64,000 nt of DNA. It comes from Diabrotica undecimpunctata. Lineage: Eukaryota; Arthropoda; Insecta; Coleoptera; Chrysomelidae. The translations under genes were made by a program, and so were the position numbers. The stretch covers positions 73,332,660 through 73,396,659 of the forward strand of contig NC_092810.1 of the NCBI RefSeq assembly GCF_040954645.1, read 5' to 3'. This document shows, piece after piece, positions 11,801 through 21,400 of this stretch. The notes below the pieces were generated by a model. The model saw nothing but the letters and a program-made list of their open reading frames with translations. It had not been told where the DNA came from and ran no database searches. The number at the start of each line of letters is the position of its first letter. Positions within the stretch are counted from its first letter, which is position 1.

Positions 11801-12110
11801 ACATGCCAAGAATCAGGTCATGGTGGAGATCATCTACAAGTTGGCATTGGATTCTGCTTGTGAATTCGTCGGAGAAGCGAACGTCCACTTCTACGAAGCC
11901 TAGAGTGTGGAGTGACTGGCTTCTTTTGGGCAGCTGGACTCTGGTAGTAGTGTTCTGCACCATTGCCGTCTCGATAAGGCCCGCTCGGATGAAGTTATGA
12001 CTTGCACCGGAGTCTATCAGGGCCATCATCCTGACTGAGTCGATTTCAACGGAAATCTCGGGTGGTGGTGAGGAAGCAGCGGCTACCTGGAGGATGTTCA
12101 GCTGGGGCAC
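8883..12110 (-). CDS. pol: Pol polyprotein (protease, reverse transcriptase, RNase H, integrase) of Ty3/gypsy element
   Basis: About 1075 residues from the first candidate start codon; the frame is open upstream to about 12176, overlapping gag. Domains in order: aspartic protease with DSGA at residues 33-36; reverse transcriptase with FCVDYRKIN and YMDD near residue 347; RNase H with TDAS, NEKECLAV and YTDS (about 485-600); integrase with an H-H-C-C zinc site ending CLKC (about 740-790), then SFDVLGP, TDNGSQF and NPVERR giving the D, D, E triad (about 825-920). All catalytic residues I can check are intact, so the enzyme set looks functional. Expression is probably by -1 frameshift from gag (see 12104-12158) rather than from the GTG at 12110. 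It would copy and integrate the element. Confidence 0.93.
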   Translation of the reverse strand: MPQLNILQVAAASSPPPEISVEIDSVRMMALIDSGASHNFIRAGLIETAMVQNTTTRVQLPKRSQSLHTLGFVEVDVRFSDEFTSRIQCQLVDDLHHDLILGMSWLTSEGALIDLTRRCIHVGTDSRHILFWESSTKLTSSNNVHLLRDDQAPSFAVTEIQQLLKTYQDVFDDRVRQPTTKATQMAIKLTDSTPINTRPYKYSTAKKKIMYSEVQDMLSAGVIRPSRSPYNSPVVIVTKKDGTPRFCVDYRKINAITVDEVSNLPPIHDSIKELGSANIFTTLDLKSGFWQIPLAEDSKQITAFSLPDGSQFEFTVMPFGLKNGPAAFQKLVTTVFAGFVDEFVKVYMDDIIVYSSTWEEHQKHLHLVLERLRTHGLWVSLKKCQFAAKELDYLGHTITSTNTQPMERHRDKIQGFTTPKTLRQLRSFIGTASWLRDFVPNFAEMVTPLTDLTAGKHRFQWNEVADRAFNNIKNAIANKLELQRPDASLPFSLQTDASEIGMGAVLFQGEPDNRRIIAYGSTKLKPAEKRYHINEKECLAVIWALKRFKHFLQDQAFTLYTDSRALLWLDRYKTDKAKLSRWALLLQEFNFKVIHVAGRDNQLPDHLSRHPTTEEETIHDPDAEVDRLAWPQQPMMEDNTFPLLCLLEAQDDGANHPILDDLNDMPLQARIQRAHQTHHGVQRFIARWRRIQTRGPRDDVESGLLDDFLVENDTAYYLQDGEKRLLVPGCFRTEVLQVYHDSEEANHPGQEETCRAIRELYFWPGMSKDIVNHIRSCLKCATTKASKRQPRAPIVPRAPVNPWERISFDVLGPYPPARGTRNRFILLATDCLSNWVEYRCTTSAKSKDITSFLQDEICNRWGRPNTIITDNGSQFRTPTWERFLRRHNIEHEKAPIYHQRANPVERRVQELKKGLRARVSSPEDPRWDSYVGDVVFTLRTRANDATGQTPAELLLGYRPRRAQETNLQINQRENREQRVQRAVQKATIYARNLFPDNPDARPPPQYIPGQQVLVRNHQRGNFGETWTGPHSIIRAAGNHTYEVHRDNDVDRLIHVDDIRPAPPPRVDAIAAEDAE

Positions 12111-12158
12111 CTTGGTCTTGGGACTTAGTGTTCGACGGTGCCCCCGTCGGAGTTTCCC
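12104..12158 (-). promoter_or_regulatory. Predicted -1 ribosomal frameshift signal between gag and pol
   Basis: On the minus strand the heptamer G GGA AAC lies at 12158-12152, with GGA and AAC in the gag zero frame. After a 7-nt spacer, GGGGCACC (12144-12137) can pair perfectly with GGTGCCCC (12111-12104), an 8-bp stem with a 25-nt loop. A shorter GACGG/CCGTC stem competes within it. The pol frame is -1 relative to gag and is open from about 12176 through the site, while gag stops at 12127-12125. Heptamer, spacer and stem match the known form of eukaryotic -1 signals. Confidence 0.75.
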
Positions 12159-13318
12159 TGGTCTGGACGTGGTGGATTACTTCTTGGTGGAGGTGTAGGA
12201 CGACCTCCTTGTTGTTGGTTGGGTTGGTTGCGGCCATTGTTGTTATTACGGTTGGAGTTGTTATTGTTATTGTTGTAGTGGCTGCTATTACCGCCTTGGT
12301 TGCGGTTATTACCCCTGTTGCGCCATTCATTAAGGGTTTCGGATTGTCTGGGGCGGTCGTGACGTGGTGGATACTGTGGACGGTCCTGCTGTGGCTGTGG
12401 AGGACGGTCCGGCTTGGGAGTCGGTCTCTCTTGTTTTTGGTTTGATGCTGAGGGAGTAGAGACTCGTATGTCCCTTTCTAGTTCGTCCACTGTCCGCCGT
12501 AGGTCTTCCTCGGTACGTGGTGGATTGCCTCGTAGGTATTTCCTTATTTCAGGGCGCAACTGGTCGAGGATGATCTCGCAGCGCTCCTCGTCTGGGGTAT
12601 CTGGTGCAACTCGGTTGAACAGGGCCATCTTCTGATTTATGAATTCTGCCGCTGTTTCTTGTCTTTGTTTGTGACCGTATAGTTTGGCCAGCAACTTGGT
12701 GAATTTGGACGAATGGCTGAAATGGTCCATTAGTCTTTTGAAGAAGGAAGTGTAGTCCATCCTGGTGTCTGTGTGTGTTTTTGCCCACGCAGCCGCCTCC
12801 CCTTCGAGGCCATGCTCTAGAAGATATGCCGTCCAGTGCCTCTTCTCGATCGCCATCTCCAGGAGGTGGTCCGTGGCTGCTGCGGCGAATTCCTCCGGGC
12901 TCTCATGTTCGGCTCCGCTGAACTTCTTTAATGCTGGTCTCCATCGTGGTGTAGGTGCTGGTGCTGGTGGTGCTGGTGGATACTCAATCTTAACCGTCTG
13001 TCCTTGCATCAGGGTTAGGGCCGTTACTGCTTGTGTTAGGGCTGCTAGCATCTGTGTTAGATCTGCATTGCCTGACGTCGCAGGCTGTGGTGGACTTGGG
13101 GCTGTCGTCTCCGTTGTGGAAGGAAGGCCTGACGTCGCAGGCGGTGGTGAGCACTCCGTTGTCTCAGGGTGTGGTGATGTTCTATCGTAGAGTTGGGCGC
13201 CATGTCGGTAACTAGAGTAACTCCCATCTCTTTCTAGAGAGGGAGAAGGCAAGTTATCCGCTCTATCCGTCGCTTGGTGGAGTGACCTCAGAGAGTAAGG
13301 CTCTCTGTCGGAGGCCAT
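12125..13318 (-). CDS. gag: Gag protein of Ty3/gypsy element, start codon inside the 5' LTR
   Basis: 397 codons. The N-terminal ~39 codons (13318-13203) lie within the 5' LTR, and the frame then runs straight through the tRNA-Lys primer binding site. The middle part (about residues 110-260) has the retrotransposon-gag capsid fold pattern (RWRPALKKFSG, WAKTH, FFKRLMDHF). The C-terminus is an N/Q/P/R-rich low-complexity tail without a CCHC zinc knuckle, so RNA binding presumably uses the basic tail. The next in-frame methionine is near residue 88, inside the internal region; an alternative start there would remove the LTR-coded part. Gag ends 15 nt before the pol GTG and overlaps the pol frame. 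It would form the particle core in the cytoplasm. Confidence 0.85.
   Translation of the reverse strand: MASDREPYSLRSLHQATDRADNLPSPSLERDGSYSSYRHGAQLYDRTSPHPETTECSPPPATSGLPSTTETTAPSPPQPATSGNADLTQMLAALTQAVTALTLMQGQTVKIEYPPAPPAPAPTPRWRPALKKFSGAEHESPEEFAAAATDHLLEMAIEKRHWTAYLLEHGLEGEAAAWAKTHTDTRMDYTSFFKRLMDHFSHSSKFTKLLAKLYGHKQRQETAAEFINQKMALFNRVAPDTPDEERCEIILDQLRPEIRKYLRGNPPRTEEDLRRTVDELERDIRVSTPSASNQKQERPTPKPDRPPQPQQDRPQYPPRHDRPRQSETLNEWRNRGNNRNQGGNSSHYNNNNNNSNRNNNNGRNQPNQQQGGRPTPPPRSNPPRPDQGNSDGGTVEH
13191..13202 (-). other. Primer binding site, tRNA-Lys type
   Basis: Immediately next to the 5' LTR end (no spacer), the minus strand reads TGGCGCCCAAC, complementary to the conserved 3' end of lysine tRNA including CCA. 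It is translated as part of gag. Confidence 0.8.
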
Positions 13319-15009
13319 TGTGACCTAGCTAGGGATTAATGCCTTTTTAAAAGAATAAAACAGTAATAATAAAGTTTATTAAACAAGTACACAGTATATA
13401 TAACAAGAAGAAAATGATATAATATATAACTTATATTAAGAACCTGAAAGAGACGTATAATTATCTCCAGATCCGGAAATCGGGAGAATAATTATACCAA
13501 TTAGTTCTAAACTAAGAATCTGAAAAGTAATGAACGTTATTTATTAACAATAAATCAAATATAAACAAATTTGAAATTAATAACTAGGGAGAATGTCACC
13601 TGTCAAAATATTTTGAGTGGGAAGGAGTTGAGCTAGGGACTTGGGATAAGGACTGGGATGTCGGTCGTTATGCCAATCGGAATAATCAGCAATAAAAAGG
13701 GGAAGAAGTACACTGTAAAAATAACTACAGGCAAAAATTCAAATTAATTTTCAACAGAATTTTATAAGTCAATCGGACCTGTAGGAAATAAACAAATAGT
13801 GGCAAATAGGCATAAATAATATAAATAATATATATCAATTCGAAAATGAAATAAACGACAAATATTATGGTCATAAAATAATAAAATAAAAATTGAAATT
13901 TTTAACAGTGTAAAATAAAATATAAATTCAAAGATAGGGAAAAGTATAAGTATTTTTAATAGTGTACCTGGAAAGAGAAACAACTAAAAGAAATGGTATA
14001 CAAGTTATATATATCAAGGAGTTATATTCAAATATATAAGTAGCAATTACATATATCAAAGTCAAAGAAATACAAGTAATTTTAATAGTGTACCTGGGGA
14101 AAGAAACAAATAAAAGAAATAGCATACAAGTTTATATATACAGATATATCAAAGTTATATTTAGAGTTTAAATATACAAGTAGCAAAATACATATATATA
14201 TATCAGGGTCAAAGTACAAGTACTTACGTCTGCAGTGTACCTGAAATAAAAGGGGAAATAAAACACAGTTTAAATCGTTTATTTTCACAAGTAAATATAT
14301 AGCAATATATATATCCCTGAAAGAGAAAAATAAAACAACAAAAGGTAGTCTTTATTTAATCTCAAAAACTTTGTAAAAGGATATATGCACGTTCGGTGAC
14401 TAAGTCCCGTTAAGTAGGGACTTAGCAAATCTGTAAGAGAATATTTTCTTACATGACTTGTAAGAATGCCGAAATAATCAGAATTTTGACTAAGTCGAAA
14501 AACACAGATTAATTCGGCGAAAAATGGCGACGCTCTTAAAGGAATTTATTAGCAAATTTGACTAAGTCAAAAAGCATAGATAAATCCTTCAAAAATGGCC
14601 GCCGTGGTTTGTAGACAAACCGTAGTTAAAGATGTGGAACGTTAGGTTCCGGGTTTTAGAGGTGAGCTGAAAGAAAAACAAGAACTCTCTAGGAACTGAA
14701 TCAACCAGAGGATCTTACTTGCCTAGAAGGCTGGACCAGCGGACATATCCTGACCCGGTCTGATTTCCTGGCCGTCGTGCACTTCTTTTATGCATAAAAA
14801 AGTAGGTCAATCGTAACGGTCGTTTTGGACCTTTTTACGATTGACCAGGCACGGCGACCAATGCCCAATTTTCAGAATTATCATTGGCTGCAGCTCGGAT
14901 GCATTTCGACCAACGATAATTCAGAAAATGAGCAACAGACTTCTGAATTATGATTGGCTGCAATTACTGTTGCCATTTGACCAATCACAATTCAGCAGGC
15001 TGGGCGACA
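13203..15009 (-). repeat. 5' LTR of the minus-strand Ty3/gypsy element
   Basis: 1807 bp, apparently identical to 6908-8714. It carries the gag start codon at 13318-13316 (minus strand). The U3 end near 14860-15009 contains three ATTGG/CCAAT-type inverted pairs; the same palindromes and tandem blocks listed for the 3' LTR are present. Transcription should start inside this LTR upstream of 13318 for gag to be made. Confidence 0.9.
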
Positions 15010-15250
15010 GCTTGAACCGTAAGCCAGCAGAATCACTCCCCTTAAGGGTGGTTTGATGGTGAAAAAATATTAGGGTCGTAATAAATTAGTGAAAAATGAG
15101 TGAAAAAATATGCCATCAACAAAAAGTTTTTTTTTGAATTCTGCTAGCTTGAACCTTAAGCCAGCAGAATCGTTCCCATTAAGGGTGGTTTAGTGGTGAA
15201 AAATTATTAGGGTGGTAATAAATTAGTGAAAAATGGGTGAAAAAATATTA
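15010..15250 (-). repeat. Right arm of the foldback-like element, part 2
   Basis: Two further inverted repeat units; read on the minus strand they match 2487-2870 closely, including the 12-bp palindromes and the accaccctaataatttttcacc phrase. The outer end at about 15250 mirrors the left end at about 2481. GCTT at 15010-15013 is the right target duplication of the LTR element. No convincing target duplication for the foldback element itself was found. Confidence 0.75.
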
Positions 15251-15329
15251 CGTAGGTTAAATTGGATTCCGCTCATGTGTCCCTGCTAACTTAAAGGGTC
15301 CTGTTTTACTGCTACATTTTGACAAGGTA

Positions 15330-16035
15330 TGAAAAATACAATTCTCACATGGCAAGATGCTGTACAAACCGTAGAGGATGCCTATTCGAAAAAACTTCCG
15401 CTCATTTATTATTTTGAGAAATATTCTCACGTGAACAAAAATTTAGTGAACCTACTGAAATATTTGTTACAACTACTGTATTACAATTACCTTATGCCCT
15501 AACTGAAGAGGTTCAGTTGAACATGGTCTATGGTCTACTAATGGTACGTAAATTACAAAAAAAGCTACAAAGAAATAAATTTAAAAATTTTAATAAACTT
15601 TTAATGGAATTTTAAAAAAGCATCTGTAAAAGAAGGTTTAGTTACAACCGACTCTGATCGACGACAAAAACCTCAATAAAATCCAGAAAAGGATTTTGCA
15701 AAATAAAATTCAGACCAAAGTGTACATTTTGTAAAGTACATTTTGTAAGCATTTTGGCTATATTCAGGTAGAATGTAGAAAATTTAACAATATTAGTCAA
15801 AAGACTAAGCAATCGATGACTTTTATTAATTCTATTAGCACGTATGTACCTTCTAGTCGTTTAAATGCGAATCCTAGTACTTCCTTAACGTTCTTTCAGT
15901 GTAGTTTGTTATAATTGGCATACTTTTGGTTATGTTCGCACAAATTATCCTAACTGTAAAATTTCTGTAAATCATATACCCACAGAAGTATCGCCTTCTA
16001 TAGAGCTTCTTTTAGTAGAAACTAACCATTTGAAT
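15330..16035 (+). pseudogene. Degenerate Ty3/gypsy gag(-protease) relic
   Basis: In shifting frames the plus strand reads a gag-like segment (ILTWQDAVQTVEDAYSKKL at about 15330-15390, then an LTEEVQLNMVYGLL stretch near 15500) and a zinc-knuckle-like run (FGYIQVECRKF near 15750). A second cysteine cluster lies near 15900-15960, followed by a stretch resembling the approach to a retroviral protease (about 15980-16035). Multiple stops and shifts make it dead. It is unrelated in sequence to the two intact gag genes here. The gypsy assignment rests on motif order only. Confidence 0.45.
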
Positions 16036-16039
16036 AATC

Positions 16040-17670
16040 GTCCCCTTCTTCTTCTTGTAGTGCCGTGCACCTATAGTGCGTTGGCGAATTATCTTAAAGC
16101 CAGACGTCTGTCTTTTGCGGCATTCAAACTTACTTTACTTTATCGTGTCCGGACATGTGATTCATAAAATTTCGGCCCAGTATCGGGCTACGTCGATTCT
16201 ATCTTTCTTGGCGAGCCACAAAATCTTCGAGGCTACATCGATGAGGACAGTTTCTGCATGTAAGAAGATGTTCCATATTTTGTGTTTCTCTACAGTCACA
16301 GTTCACATCATCTTGGTCGATTTTTTCCCATTTTGCCCTTTGATTTTACTGGAGCGACCCCCGTTCTTATCCTATTTATAGTTTTCCACGATTATCCAAA
16401 ATCTAGGGACTGACCGGTCCATTGAACCTGAGGAAGAGGAAAATACTTTGTATAGGGCATGCCGCTCATCCGCCATCTGTTTAATTTTCTCTGTGTGCTC
16501 TACAAGGCCTCTGCGTGTTGAGGGTTTTGCAAAAACCGCTGCTTTATATAGATTTGAGAGTGGCGTTGGTTTCATGCACGCCGTTACTATCCTGCATGTC
16601 TCATTTAGCGCGGTATCAACTTGTTAGGTGTGGGCAGATCTGCCCCAAACGGGGCACGCATATTCAGCAGTTGAGAAATACAGTGCCTGTGCCGTTGTTC
16701 TTAAAACGCCAGGACGTGCGCCCCATTTACTTCCCGTTAGCTTTCTGAGTATGCTGTTCCTAGTTGTTACTTTCCCTCTCGTTTTTATGCAATGTTGTCT
16801 GTAGGTGAGGGACCGGTCCAGAGTTACTCAGATATATAGGTTGGTTTGTGTGTTCTAATGTATTACCATTCCACGCAATTTGTAGTTTTTGCTTGGCTTC
16901 CTTTGCGCGAAGGTGGAAAGCGCAGACTTGGGTTTAAGAGGGATTGGGTCTCAGGGAATTCTGCAGGTAGTACGCTGTCATTGTTTTTAAGGCAGTTTCT
17001 CCTCCACTTTTTCAAAACTATTTCCTTGAGCACATATTGCAAGATCGTCAGCATAGAGGAAGTGCTTGGTTTCGGTCGGGGTAGGTTGGTCGTTTGTGTA
17101 TATATTGAAGAGCATTGGTGCTAAAACACTTCCCTGTGGGAGGCCATTTTTTTAACTCTCCACCTACTTACTTTACCCTCCAGTACAACGAAAAAACGTT
17201 TGTTTTGCAGTAATTAATATACGACCTTACCCAGATGGTGGTCATTGAGAGTGTAGTATAATTTGCGGAGCAATGTTTTGTGCCTTAATGTGTCATAGGC
17301 TGCTGTCAAATCTACGAAAGCAGCCCCTGTTGTAAGTTTTTCTTCAAATCCCTCTTTAATGTATTCTGTTAGTGCGAGGACTTGATCGGTGCAAGATTTG
17401 CCGGGTCTGAATCCTTCTTGTTGTGGAATGAGGTGCTTGTCGACATTTTTTTCTATTACTGGAGTTTTCTGGTTCCTTTCCTGGTTTTAGAAAGGCTATT
17501 ACTTAAGATTTACTACATGATTTTGGAATTTCGCAGGTTTTGCAGCACGTGTTATAAAATTTCAAGATCCAGTTGTTTGTTCCTTGGCCTAGATGCTTTA
17601 TTTGTTCACTGCATATATCATCACACCTGGAGACTCCTTCCTTGTCCTCCCTTGGCATGCAAAAGATCGC
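16040..17670 (-). pseudogene. Jockey/CR1-group LINE reverse transcriptase, decayed
   Basis: Reading the minus strand in several frames gives, in order: HLGQGTNNWILKFY (about 17600), VIAFLKPGKEPEN (about 17480), IPQQEGFRPGKSCTDQVLAL (about 17420), FVDLTAAYDT (about 17310), LPQGSVLAPMLFNIY (about 17130), FLYADDLAI (about 17060), then a thumb/C-terminal part with LDRSLTYRQH (about 16810), WGARPGVLRT, NETCRIVTACMKPTPL (about 16590) and a terminal cysteine/histidine block near 16290. Both catalytic aspartates of the ADD box survive, but frameshifts and stops are frequent. The same 3' family end recurs on the plus strand at 25255-25560. The N-terminal endonuclease is not present. Confidence 0.75.
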
Positions 17671-17675
17671 CAGTG

Positions 17676-17897
17676 TTATTTATGCTTGTCTAGTTCTTGA
17701 TTTGCTTTTGCTTTTTCGAAATTTATTTTGTGGCCTGTCTCAATATGATGTTGGGCTAGAGCTGAAGTAGTATCGAAATGTTTGACTGATATAGAATGTT
17801 CGTAAATACGGTTATGGTTAAAAACCATCGCTCCCATCCACTCCTTAAAATCAAGAATCATCTGTGGAGCTATCGAAATTGAAAAACGGGTTAACAA
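17676..17897 (-). pseudogene. Penelope-like GIY-YIG endonuclease fragment, inverted
   Basis: A 73-codon frame with the signature of the Penelope endonuclease C-terminal region (SALAQHHIETGHKINFEKAK). It is in opposite orientation to the Penelope C-terminal tail that starts at about 17865 on the plus strand. The two pieces would be adjacent in an intact element, so an inversion junction lies near 17850-17870. Non-functional. Confidence 0.6.
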
Positions 17898-18480
17898 CTT
17901 AAATACGCGCGATGACGCTAAACGACTACCGGAAACATGGCGACCCCTGCTTCAGCCACCTCCCGCCAATACCGCTCAGGCCACGTCAGCTCAGACTACG
18001 TCAGCGCATACCGTTCCCGCGCATACTGAGAGTATAAAAGCAGCCACACAGGGTAAGACCGGTCGTTACTCGACACTGAGGAGTAGGTTGAGACCTCAGT
18101 GCCGTTTGACGCTTCTTGTATTTATACAAAACACGATACTGGTACGTCACGAGTGAGGGGAGTAGGCAGATTAAGACCCCGAACTCAAACGGAACCGTAT
18201 CACTCTTGAAAATTATTCCAAAATAGGTGCTGAAACGTTGAGTTTTCAATTCTCAAAGCGGTTCTTCCCGAGAACTTAGTAATTTTCATTCATCTGACCG
18301 CGGAAATTCATCTGAACATTTTATTCGCCTCTACGGGGAGAATTTTTTCATTTTTACTAAATCTTTTTCTATACTTCTAACACGCAAATACCGTCTTCTC
18401 TGTGACCTTGCTTTTCTTAAATCATGTCGTGACCATCAAGTCATTTCAAAATCTCTTTAAATCTAACATCACACTAAAAT
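17865..18480 (+). mobile_element. Penelope-like element: ORF C-terminus, terminal repeat with TATA promoter, and start of next copy
   Basis: The plus strand first reads the C-terminal tail of a Penelope ORF (IEIEKRVNNLNTRDDAKRL, then ETWRP). It continues into a proline/alanine/threonine-rich frame and a terminal repeat with a TATA box in gagagtataaaagcag-like context at about 18032-18039. About 18088-18290 is the family's long terminal repeat body, ending in the gctgaaacgttgagtttt phrase. At 18307-18470 a frame resembles the N-terminus of a following Penelope ORF (RLLCDLAFLKSCRDH). The repeat body recurs at 33617-33815. Partial tandem arrangement is typical for this class. Confidence 0.6.
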
Positions 18481-21400
18481 AAAAGAACAAAGACAGTTAA
18501 GATTTGATTTCACGTATAGTGCGTCTGTATATCCGCTTATACGTATTTCACCCTAAAAGGGATCATCAGAACGACTATTCACAGATGCTCTGAACGTGAA
18601 AATAAATCTTTCCTGTCTTGAGAAGCAACTCTAACATGACTTCGTATGGACGCAAATAGCGACATCTAATAATAAATCCGTAAACTAATTTTTCGAAACC
18701 AAATTCAGATTTCTGCTTTAATCTGTAAAGAATTGCAAGTCAAAACAGACGTTGACAAAGATGTTATTAGAGACATGGGGAATCTAAAATTGCAATCCAC
18801 AAAATATCTCCTCAACTAAGCAAAAATCCTTAGCGAATTGGTTTCTAGTACTCATAAAGAGTATACCAGAATAAAAGGACAAAGACAGTTAAGATTTGAT
18901 TTCACATATAGTGCGTCTGTATATCCGCTTATTCGTATTTGACCCTAAAAGGGATCATCAGAACGGCTATTGCTTAGTCCGTTTTTACCATCTTTACCAA
19001 CATCTGTGTTACCTTGCAATTCTTAGAAGGCACAGATAAAAGCAGAAATCTGAATTTGGTTTCGAAAAATTAGTTTACGGATTTATCACAATAAATCTTC
19101 ATTAATTTATAAAATCCTTAGAGCAACTGGTTTTTTGCTTCTTTGAAATTCAATTCATTCCACCCGACGCATCTTGGATAAAACAAATTCCCAACTTTTC
19201 AAAATTTACAATGACATCCACTCTTTTAATATCCATCCATTTTTATGGGACACTTTAGATTGTCTTTCTCACCAAAAAGCCCAACACATTTCTGACAACA
19301 AAACCCAAACCCAGCAACGCAAACTGAACCAACTTATCTCTCACCAAATTCAAAGCCCATTTCGAATCACCAACCTTCTACTGTTGTTCACAATTTCTCA
19401 GATATTCGTATATCCAATTCAGCTACCAAAGCTCTGTCAAAAGGTTTAAATTTTTCTGTCACTCCTCTTTCAATTCCAACTGAGAAAATTATTTCAAACT
19501 AAGAAAGCTACTTCTCATCTTCCTTTCGACCAAGCCGAAGTTGCCAGACAAGATGTCGCAAGAATTCTCCGTACTTCCAAACCCTCACCGTTAAACATCA
19601 GTCTTTCAGAAAGACACTCCCTAAAAGAGCTTTATAACAGCCCTGACATCGTCATCTTTCCGGCCGACAAAGGTAATGCCAACGTCATTCTTAATTCTTA
19701 GATTCTTAATTCCACAGAATACAAACGCGTCCCAAACGATCCCGCCACCTATCTAGCAAAAAACAAACAAATCAATCATAAATGAGTCTACTCTACCTTC
19801 AGACATCAAAAATCTCTTATGCCCAGAGAAAAATCATCCCGAAGTCCAAAGATATACGGCCTTCCAAAAATCCATAAGCCTAATGTCCGCCTAAGACCCA
19901 TCATCAGTGCATACAACTGCCCCACTCAGAAATTGGCAAAACATCTCGCTTTATCCTTACAACCATTATCTGAAGTCAAGTCTCTTTTCATTTTACTGAT
20001 CTTCTGAAAAACATTTCTATTTCACCCTTAGATATACTAGTTAGTTTTGACATTGTTTCTTTGTTCACCAACATTCCCATCGATGTAACCATTTCCATCT
20101 TGGACTCTAAACATCAAATCTCCCAAGACACAGTATCTCTTATAAAACACTGCATGTCTAATGCATACTTTTTATTCCAAAATCATTTCTATCGTCAAAT
20201 CAAAGGTGCCCCAACGGGATCCCCCTCTTTTCCATAATAGCTGATATTTTCATGAAACATTTCGAATCAGCAGCCCCATCCTCATCAAATCTCAAACCCA
20301 CCTGCTGGTTACGGTACGTTTATGACACCTTTGTCATTTGGCCACACGGTAAAGACACATTAGATCTCTTCCTCTCCCATCTGAATGGAATACATCCTAG
20401 TATTAAATTTACGATAGAAGTTGAGTCTGAAGCATCTTTGCCATTCCTTGATGTTTTTATTCAGAAAAAGCCACCTCACAGTTTTTCTAATTTCGTGTAC
20501 CGGAAACCCACTCATACAAACCGTTATGTTAATGCCCAGTTACATCATCACCCCGCCCAACTCAATTCAGTTGTCAACACTCTCATTTCTCGTTTCATAA
20601 GACTTAGCGACAACAATCCTAGGTCATCCGAAATCAATTCAATAAGGCCAACACTGTTACAAAACGGCTACCACAAAACCCAAATCAATAAGAGCATTCA
20701 AAAACATCTAGAGAGATCTAGAGAACAACAAGAGATTTTTTGATGTCTGAAGGTAGAGTAGACTTATTTATGATGGATTTGGTCGTTTTTTTCTAGATAG
20801 GTGGCGGGATCGTTTGGGACGCGTTTATATTCTGTGGAGTTGAGAAATTCGAACATTTTGTCGAAATAATTAGAAGAATTAAGAATGACGTTGGCATTAC
20901 CTTTGTCGGCCGGAAGGATGACGATGTCAGGCTAGTTATAAAGCTATTTGAGGGAGTGTCTTTCTGAAAGACTGATATTTGACGGTGGGGGTTTGGAAGT
21001 ACAGAGAATTCTTACGACATCATGTCTGGCAACTTCGGCTTGGTCGGAAGGAAGATGAGAAATAGCTTCCTTAGTTTGACAAATAATTTTCTCAGTTGGA
21101 ATTGAAAGAGGAGTGACAGAAAAATTGAAACCTTTTGACAGAGCTTTGGTAGCTGAATTGGATATATGAATATCTGAGAAATTGTGAACAACAGTAGAAG
21201 GTTGGTGATTCGCAATGGGCTTTAAATTTGGTGAGAGATACGTTGGTCCAGCTTGCGTTTCTGTGTTTGGGTTTTGTTGTCAGAAATCTGTTGGGCTTTT
21301 TGGTGAAAAGACGATCGAAAGTGTCCCATAATAATGGATGGATATTAAAAAAATGGATGTCATTGTAAATTTTGAAAAGCTGGGAATTTGTTGTATCTAA

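Larger units (their letters stand above)
6908..15009 (-). mobile_element. Complete Ty3/gypsy LTR retrotransposon, Osvaldo/Ulysses-like
   Basis: An 8102-bp element on the minus strand with two 1807-bp LTRs (6908-8714 and 13203-15009) that look identical by eye. The LTRs start TGTCG and end CGACA. It has a primer binding site matching the tRNA-Lys 3' end, a G-rich polypurine tract, gag, and a pol frame with protease, reverse transcriptase, RNase H and integrase. Flanks are GCTT duplications. Identical LTRs and intact frames indicate a recent, possibly still competent insertion. Long LTRs plus a tRNA-Lys primer recall the Osvaldo/Ulysses lineage of insect gypsy elements; that assignment is inference. 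There is no env-like frame. Confidence 0.9.

Noticed and set aside
8868..13215. Many plus-strand open frames of 60-140 codons over the Ty3/gypsy element
   Set aside because: They are antisense shadows of the intact minus-strand gag and pol; no motifs in them.
16076..17770. Plus-strand frames of 65-103 codons
   Set aside because: Shadows of the minus-strand LINE reverse transcriptase, whose motifs are clear on the other strand.
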